Positions 62,901 to 64,000 of a stretch of DNA of 64,000 nt are shown here, one piece after another; positions within the stretch are counted from its first letter, which is position 1, and each line of letters begins with the position of its first letter. Location: positions 1,268,001 through 1,332,000 of the forward strand of contig JAUIRK010000953.1 of the NCBI GenBank assembly GCA_030549495.1, given 5' to 3'. A program made the translations under genes and the position numbers. This DNA is from Nectonema munidae (Eukaryota; Nematomorpha; Nectonematoida; Nectonematidae). A model generated the notes under the pieces. That model worked only from the letters and a program-made list of their open reading frames with translations, ran no database searches and was not told where the DNA came from.

Positions 62901-64000
62901 GGTAAATCTAAGGCTAGACCAAAATTAACATGGAAAGAAGTAGTTCTTAAGGATACGGAAAAAGGAATTTTGGAAATGTAAAATTAGGTAGTCTTTTTAT
63001 ATGTGTTTTCATAGTTTTTATCCTAGCTTGCTGGGAAAGAAGTCGTAAAACCAATTATTATTATTATTTTTATTATTTAATTGACTATTATAAACAATTA
63101 ATATCAAAGTTAAAGAAATTGTCTAACTTCATTTTTGCTAGAAATACCACTTTGGATGGGATGCAGAATGTGTTGTTCAATGAAGGATGCAATTTTGTTG
63201 CCGAAAAGAGAAGTATGAGATATCACACTTTTGATGTATTCTTGAGATGAATCCCTGAGAACGAATTCAAAGGATGCCTCATTTATATGATAAAAGGAAG
63301 TGAACAATGCTGAAGGCAAATAATTCAAATCTGTATAAGAAATGTTGCCAAAGTCTTCCCAGCTTTTCTCAGACAAATCTTTAGATTGCTCGATAAGGAA
63401 TTTTAAAGTAGTGATTCGCGCATCAGTATCAGGTCGTTCAAGTTGATCCGTGTCAAAAGCATTTAACTAAATCAACATAAATTGAATTATAAAAAGTGAT
63501 GAAAAAAAATTAAAAAACTTTTTTTATCCACTCCAGGTTCGAGTATTTGTTTGAGTTATCATTGAAGCATGCATTAGTTGAAATATTTTCAAAAACTTGA
63601 CACAAAATTTGGCGGCCAATTTTTTCATTCAGAGTCAGGAAGAGAATTGATAGAGGACTAAGATAATACGCAACGTTATAAGACAAAAATAAAAAGGGAT
63701 AAATCTCAAATACCTTATAAATCTTTTGGCATCGTTTACATACTTCATCAAGCTAGCGAATATATAGAGTAGACCACATTCTACCTCATTTTCATTTTTA
63801 CCAAACAAACCACTAAGAATGCTTCTAGTTTTCATTTTTTTAATCGTTTTCAAAGAGCTCTTCATACTGTGATTGAGCATTATGATAGAAAAAATTGCAG
63901 AAGCAATGGAATCACAAACGAAAGGATCTTTGATATGTGGTAAAAGAGAAAAGATTAGTTCTAGTTGTAATTTGAAGTTTTGAGACGAAGTTATGGGTTG
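26819..64000 (-). CDS. UTP20: UTP20 small-subunit processome component, C-terminal 1,540 residues in 20 exons (5' end outside window)
   Basis: UTP20 is a very large HEAT-repeat protein (about 2,785 residues in human) of the nucleolar U3 processome, needed for early 18S rRNA processing. Exons from 5' to 3' (descending): 64000-63714, 63657-63519, 63466-63128, 58408-58206, 58150-57920, 54720-54656, 51855-51683, 48362-48223, 44553-44211, 41314-40994, 39402-39142, 37787-37575, 36389-36147, 35114-34872, 34650-34552, 34489-34338, 32009-31517, 30243-29974, 28631-28329, 26923-26819. Every junction is GT-AG and every phase agrees, giving 1,540 codons plus TAA. The order of conserved blocks follows human UTP20 throughout, from the NAFD...EPD region to the lysine-rich tail. 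Sequence similarity is low outside short blocks, so residue-level splice choices are inferred from phase and alignment by eye. The gene converges on CARNMT1. Confidence 0.93.
26924..28328 (-). other. UTP20 intron s/t
   Basis: AT-rich intron holding the tRNA-derived SINE copy at 27847-27980; nothing else recognised. Confidence 0.6.
27847..27980 (-). repeat. tRNA-derived SINE, copy 1
   Basis: On the minus strand the head reads GGGGCGTGAGTAAGGTTGG, with A box GGTTGGTTAGATGC and B box GGGTTCGATCC. Copy 2 at 40297-40424 is highly similar over its whole length, ending in the same GTGTTTTCATCGAGAAGGCA (plus strand) tail region. In copy 2 the head can pair GGCGTGA with TCACGCC, a seven-base acceptor-like stem. 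Confidence 0.8.
28329..28631 (-). CDS. UTP20: UTP20 exon s
   Basis: IFKWLAAINI, EIITPFAQQRIFKTLL and GIPAFTEAMAAAQRGKAG follow human IFKFLGAVAM, MIIAPLFREL and GLESFSLAFASVQKQ. Donor GTAAGC. Confidence 0.93.
29429..29454. repeat. (TA)n microsatellite
   Basis: About 13 uninterrupted TA units. Confidence 0.9.
29495..29717. repeat. two-unit tandem duplication, period about 111 bases
   Basis: The unit from TTTTTTCAATATTTTG to ATATCGATAAATTAAT occurs twice head to tail with only a few differences (GTAAAA/GCAAAA, CTCGG/CTCAG, AGTC/AAAGTC, CAAG/CAGG), so the duplication is recent relative to the surrounding relics. Confidence 0.9.
29974..30243 (-). CDS. UTP20: UTP20 exon r
   Basis: LIQNLTFASRVVI, an acidic/serine-rich linker, then SSCYDWILKKMCAEAF, matching human VVKNLLFAAKVL ... 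LLWLIQKLSRIAK. Donor GTAATT. Confidence 0.9.
30244..31516 (-). other. UTP20 intron q/r
   Basis: AT-rich, no repeat or gene recognised. Confidence 0.5.
31517..32009 (-). CDS. UTP20: UTP20 exon q (longest in the window)
   Basis: NWVQFGAIDLFNLIFATF matches the human HNWVWLTAAQIFGLLFASC block, followed by the family's 'FCHQL..KFLDQS' helix as FFKQLRYFDKS. Donor GTTTCA. Confidence 0.92.
32253..32334. repeat. three-copy minisatellite, 28-base unit
   Basis: Unit CATCGTAGTATACAGGTTGG(AGATGAAT) is present nearly three times in tandem; the second and third copies agree exactly and the first differs at two positions. It is followed directly by a TA-rich palindrome. Confidence 0.92.
33266..33345 (+). 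mobile_element. Tigger-type terminal fragment
   Basis: CAGTAGAACCTCAAGTATCG after TA, followed by a TTCGGATACGC motif: the left end of a pogo/Tigger MITE. No matching right end was found. Confidence 0.45.
34338..34489 (-). CDS. UTP20: UTP20 exon p
   Basis: After a 62-base intron. RHMSALIFGIFAESESF matches the human NRQLAALICGLFVESEGV block. Donor GTATTT, chosen by phase with exon q. Confidence 0.88.
34552..34650 (-). CDS. UTP20: UTP20 exon o
   Basis: ACLKLLFKQL and LNLKWFEAS fit the human TIKSLLGKISLEKKDWLFDM...WF segment. Donor GTAACT. Confidence 0.87.
34783..34802. repeat. (AC)n microsatellite
   Basis: Eight to nine AC units in the short intron between UTP20 exons n and o. Confidence 0.85.
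34872..35114 (-). CDS. UTP20: UTP20 exon n
   Basis: YHKYVLNYTF, LQFEMPHGRSSVLDFLALL and INESLPEIKKK match the human FLKYILDYPL, LNYEHETGRESTLEMI and INDDSATCKK blocks. Donor GTCTTT. Confidence 0.93.
35115..36146 (-). other. UTP20 intron m/n
   Basis: Contains the Tigger-type end at 35791 and a G-rich stretch near 36043; no gene seen. Confidence 0.5.
35791..35875 (+). mobile_element. Tigger-type terminal fragment
   Basis: CAGTCAAACCTCTCTATAAT after TA, then TAGAGGTGTTCAATATAAAG. This is a canonical Tigger MITE left end; the right end is missing. Confidence 0.55.
36147..36389 (-). CDS. UTP20: UTP20 exon m
   Basis: ELQVLLTYIESDLYTAS and AFNLLYSILSRKF match the human QLQVLLAYAEEDIYDTS and AFGLLKAILSRKL blocks almost residue for residue. 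Donor GTTTGA. Confidence 0.94.
36390..37574 (-). other. UTP20 intron l/m
   Basis: AT-rich, nothing recognised. Confidence 0.5.
37575..37787 (-). CDS. UTP20: UTP20 exon l
   Basis: LCIDNLKASNHPLLLASIL and VTCKLLNSF fit the human LLIDCLGSMDVKVITGALQ segment. Donor GTTTAA. Confidence 0.85.
37788..39141 (-). other. UTP20 intron k/l
   Basis: Contains the small inverted-repeat element at 38012; otherwise nothing recognised. Confidence 0.5.
38012..38148. mobile_element. 137-base MITE with 12-base inverted ends
   Basis: TAAGTTCTCTTG on the left and CAAGAGAACTTA on the right are exact complements; the inside has further partial complementarity (CCGGTTTCAGCC / GGCGTCTAGTGGC). Flanks show no clear duplication, so the superfamily is open. 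Confidence 0.55.
39142..39402 (-). CDS. UTP20: UTP20 exon k
   Basis: ESCFLLKKD, FGFELILSLLKQNRL and MQLLDPLYK follow the human QSCLLLPP...SGLRLLHLSLK...LDPF order. Donor GTAAGC. Confidence 0.88.
39403..40993 (-). other. UTP20 intron j/k
   Basis: Contains SINE copy 2. A minus frame at 39938-40189 (KYFAEKRLLFIDYVFQNVDQ) does not fit UTP20 and is of unknown origin. Confidence 0.5.
40297..40424 (-). repeat. tRNA-derived SINE, copy 2
   Basis: Minus-strand head GGGGCGTGAGTACGGTTGG, A box, B box GGGTTCGATCC and closing TCACGCC; nearly collinear with copy 1. A GGTACC palindrome lies just outside the tail end. Confidence 0.85.
40994..41314 (-). CDS. UTP20: UTP20 exon j
   Basis: AKHRNKSFESLYI and LCLLAYAIINNK match the human RRSKSYDSYEIL and ILLLSYGLISEN blocks. 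Donor GTAATT. Confidence 0.88.
41610..43963 (-). mobile_element. hAT-type DNA transposon with 8-bp target duplications
   Basis: Ends TAGGGTAATTACAAATT (left) and, reverse-complemented, TAGGGTGATTACTAAATT (right) form inverted repeats. Flanking octamers CTGTATGT (41602-41609) and CTTTATGT (43964-43971) differ at one base, the 8-bp duplication expected of hAT elements. The minus strand encodes a transposase-like protein in pieces: an N-terminal part (43058-43525), a central part with LHFDGKKLAGEEYQIVLLNN and ISMIISDTTAVN, then IGCQHHILDLLLK, WRDDFKFLYEL, and a C-terminal part with WNLEKSKIDIPRSNQNAERA. These look like a protein repeated in many invertebrate genomes. The copy is broken by stops, frame changes and the insert at 42578-42693. 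It sits in UTP20 intron i/j in the same orientation as the gene. Confidence 0.82.
42578..42693. mobile_element. 116-base insert nested in the hAT transposase
   Basis: It separates ISDTTAVN from GLNGIVKRIQ of the transposase. It is flanked by CAGTGTTT (42570-42577) and CTGTGTTT (42694-42701), an 8-bp duplication with one mismatch; removing the insert and one octamer rejoins the reading frame across AVNTGLNG. No convincing inverted ends; contains homopolymer runs of C and T. An 8-bp duplication suggests a hAT-mobilised MITE. Confidence 0.7.
44211..44553 (-). CDS. UTP20: UTP20 exon i
   Basis: IRESARSTLCQIMTSLGPKF and LLRGYQILV match the human VRDTTRDTLVKI...LG and LTRGYQVHV blocks. Donor GTTAGC. 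Confidence 0.92.
45851..47360 (+). pseudogene. fossil of an unclassified repeat-borne gene
   Basis: The translated pieces begin MALRRKCLNSPDSFCYICGS and run through APHTVCKPCVENLRQWTKG, FGIPMVWHEQKDHIQDCYFC, ELNDLIRDLGKI, LKIKLGL-like and FLGNRKYENY segments to MMADYCWSIQRDD. I recognise this order from uncharacterised proteins present in many near-identical copies in arthropod and cnidarian genomes, with N-terminal Cys pairs suggesting a zinc-binding start. Its element class is unknown to me. The copy is broken at many places and clearly old. It lies antisense to UTP20 within intron h/i. No terminal repeats were found. Confidence 0.55.
47838..47958 (-). repeat. tRNA-derived SINE, copy 3 (degenerate)
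   Basis: Aligns by eye with copies 1 and 2 across GTGATTTCAATGAGGAGG, GTATCGAAATATGAACAAAG and GATGCTTGATTGCGACC, but with many substitutions, and the head is partly lost. This shows the family has been active over a long period. Confidence 0.6.
47991..48129. mobile_element. small TTAA-flanked MITE, copy 2
   Basis: TTAACC at the left, CATCAAAGGGTTAA at the right; shares TTGAGGACTAGTATAACACC and CATATAAAATTGCGTTGAAA with the copy at 26496. It ends 93 bases from UTP20 exon h. Confidence 0.6.
48223..48362 (-). CDS. UTP20: UTP20 exon h
   Basis: EDDEMLRIPISLAMIKIL is a near-direct match to the human ENEEMLRIPIALAIVKLL block. Donor GTATAA, chosen by phase with exon i. Confidence 0.9.
48363..51682 (-). 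other. UTP20 intron g/h
   Basis: AT-rich. Contains the 49382-49452 hairpin and a hAT-like terminus reading TCCATCCCTG at about 49719-49728 next to ACTCCTTTCCCTCTCTCTGA. No gene seen. Confidence 0.5.
49382..49452. repeat. near-perfect hairpin, 17-base arms
   Basis: AGATGTAACGGGAATGA and TCATTCCCGTTACATCT are exact complements separated by 37 bases; pairing continues imperfectly inside. The arms are GC-richer than their surroundings. It could be a tiny foldback element or a structured RNA. Confidence 0.8.
51683..51855 (-). CDS. UTP20: UTP20 exon g
   Basis: ISKIVNEILPLLEKSL matches the human LVTHILPELYQYI block. Donor GTAAGA. A Tigger-type end begins 24 bases upstream of its acceptor. Confidence 0.85.
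51879..51990 (+). mobile_element. Tigger-type terminal fragment next to UTP20 exon g
   Basis: CAGTAAAATCTTGTTGTGTG after TA, with CCGCATAATCGAAGTTAAAT further in. Lies 24 bases upstream (in gene sense) of exon g, so part of the intron's branch-point region may derive from the element. The right end was not found; the end given is approximate. Confidence 0.5.
52119..52255 (+). repeat. structured repeat, copy 1
   Basis: Shares with 58905-59055 an ATTCTTGTAAA start, then GGGATGGAAA, AAAGTC, CTTGGACTCAGCATTCCG and GGATGCGAAC. A GGGATG...CATTCC stem enclosing an AGTC(C/T)...GGACT stem can form in both copies. Confidence 0.65.
54656..54720 (-). CDS. UTP20: UTP20 exon f (65-base micro-exon)
   Basis: IVIKLLEAFPYDL corresponds to the human LLVVVLEAFHFD block; both splice phases fit. 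Donor GTACAA. Confidence 0.8.
55290..56600 (-). mobile_element. hAT relic with ZMYM1/DUF4371-type transposase
   Basis: Minus-strand pieces in order: ECSANRGNYIEMIAFLSEFD, LSIVVRCIDESGDICERFIS, FGFLLEVLSIFFPFTDFLFN, LNETIKKFEESKESYF and the hAT dimerisation motif TIPISTANVEQSFYALKRIK. This is the layout of the C-terminal two thirds of hAT transposases known from ZMYM1-like proteins. Frame changes and a LINE insert (56082-56257) break it. A CAGGGGCGACTCCTC string on the minus strand at 57228-57242 could be its 5' terminus. Lies in UTP20 intron e/f. Confidence 0.75.
56068..56271 (+). mobile_element. 5'-truncated LINE tail with 14-bp target duplication, nested in a hAT relic
   Basis: GAAAAGCTAATAAA occurs at 56068-56081 and again, identically, at 56258-56271. 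Between them 176 bases encode the end of an RTE/CR1-like reverse transcriptase protein (RGTPKKAWNEVIHHDMEKEV) and finish in a (GAT)n tail. Removing the insert and one duplicate restores the hAT transposase match between FISF and the following segment. Confidence 0.88.
56601..57919 (-). other. remaining part of UTP20 intron e/f
   Basis: Probably hAT-derived up to about 57242; beyond that AT-rich with no recognised feature. Confidence 0.4.
57920..58150 (-). CDS. UTP20: UTP20 exon e
   Basis: After a 55-base intron. WKSYLSFLQYFIKKLI matches the human WHSYLVYLKHFIFLL block. Donor GTAAGT. Confidence 0.88.
58206..58408 (-). CDS. UTP20: UTP20 exon d
   Basis: STRFDCISLLHHLISC and DFFTNICHIQ match the human FISLLRACI and DFFENMKHIQ blocks. 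A good-looking internal GTAAAA is read through, because the coding match continues past it. Confidence 0.87.
58905..59055 (+). repeat. structured repeat, copy 2
   Basis: Contains GGGATGGAAAGTCCAGGTAA(GC)TTGGACTCAGCATTCC: an outer GGGATG/CATTCC stem and a perfect inner AGTCCA/TGGACT stem whose loop carries GGTAAGC, identical to a strong splice donor. Followed by GGGCGGGCC and GGATGGGTGCGAAC. Family unknown. Confidence 0.65.
59883..62012 (+). mobile_element. probable hAT element relic
   Basis: Left end CAGGGCTACCAGAGCGGG with an adjacent GGAGCCGGAGTGGGAGC stretch; the right end, reverse-complemented, begins CAGAGCTGCAACCTGTCGG. The two share CAG-GCT-C-A but no good 8-bp duplication. Near 61790 the plus strand reads VCEASFSKYSFLFH, reminiscent of the hAT C-terminal dimerisation motif. 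Low-complexity AT DNA makes up much of the interior. Confidence 0.4.
62390..63078 (+). mobile_element. LINE 3' fragment (RTE/CR1-like) with (TTA)n tail
   Basis: Encodes VNQFFYLEEVMEQIGSVSNS (the 'FxYLGsxI..dGs' segment) and then, in the frame 62718-62981, RMLRIICKSNWKNK, RQRLRWFGHENRRPAGEV and KARPKLTWKEVVLKD, the typical C-terminus of these LINE proteins. The tail TTATTATTATTTTTATTATT follows within 70 bases. The last 87 codons are open, so this copy is younger than most relics here. Ends 50 bases from UTP20 exon c, antisense to the gene. Confidence 0.82.
63128..63466 (-). CDS. UTP20: UTP20 exon c
   Basis: After a 52-base intron. LNAFDTDQLERPDTDAR and ILHPIQSGISSKNE mark the family's NAFD...EPDF segment. 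Donor GTTAGA. Confidence 0.85.
63519..63657 (-). CDS. UTP20: UTP20 exon b
   Basis: After a 56-base intron. Encodes IGRQILCQVFENIS, matching the 'RKILCQI' block of the yeast protein. Donor GTTTTT is weak. Confidence 0.8.
63714..64000 (-). CDS. UTP20: UTP20 exon a (continues beyond the window)
   Basis: Open from the window edge; includes DPFVCDSIASAIFSIIM. Donor GTATTT, phase 2. Confidence 0.82.

Larger units (their letters stand above)
58409..63127 (-). other. UTP20 intron c/d (4.7 kb, the longest)
   Basis: Packed with relics: structured-repeat copy 2, a probable hAT element and a LINE 3' part. The stretch at about 59060-59880 is AT-rich with a hAT-like GCGGCCCAC string at 59319. The plus frame at 60696-60887 (KPRALIQRHFMTPTADYEYY) was not identified. 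Confidence 0.5.

Noticed and set aside
1-64000. Retrovirus-like, LTR or Polinton elements
   Set aside because: No paired long terminal repeats, integrase, protease, capsid or envelope motifs were recognised anywhere in the window.

Overview
This is a strongly AT-rich window from an animal nuclear genome: genes with spliced exons, introns from about 50 bases to nearly 5 kb, and many decayed DNA transposons, LINEs and SINEs. The mix of pogo/Tigger, hAT (ZMYM1/DUF4371 type), piggyBac-like, jockey-like and RTE-like relics with a tRNA-derived SINE suggests an invertebrate, perhaps an arthropod such as a crustacean. That last step is a guess; nothing seen fixes the species. I found no prokaryotic features, CRISPR arrays, rRNA genes or recognisable retroviral/LTR elements.

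Three host genes are well supported. (1) CMTR2, the mRNA cap-2 ribose 2'-O-methyltransferase, is an uninterrupted 742-codon frame on the minus strand at 5392-7620. (2) CARNMT1, the carnosine N-methyltransferase of the N2227 family, lies on the plus strand in seven phase-consistent exons from 14843 to 21154; its last coding exon could not be placed. (3) The last 1,540 residues of UTP20, a giant HEAT-repeat protein of the small-subunit processome, lie on the minus strand in 20 phase-consistent exons from the right edge down to the stop codon at 26819. The 5' part of that gene is outside the window. All three act on RNA, ribosomes or small-molecule methylation as ordinary housekeeping genes, and there is no sign that they form one pathway. 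CMTR2 and CARNMT1 are divergent; CARNMT1 and UTP20 converge.

Layout: 238-3282 pogo/Tigger relic; 4555-5095 a doubtful carboxypeptidase-like remnant; 5392-7620 CMTR2; 8361-14842 intergenic repeats including a jockey-like LINE relic; 14843-21154 CARNMT1; 21155-26818 intergenic with piggyBac-like, Tigger-type and palindromic elements; 26819-64000 UTP20, whose introns hold SINEs, hAT elements, a nested insertion, LINE tails and an unclassified repeat-borne gene relic.

The most informative non-gene signals are a hAT element with 8-bp target duplications that itself carries a 116-bp insert with its own duplication; a truncated LINE tail inserted in a second hAT relic with a 14-bp duplication; a two-copy structured repeat with a splice-donor-like sequence in a hairpin loop; and an unusually high share of GTT splice donors in UTP20. 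I saw no evidence for a new multi-gene system.
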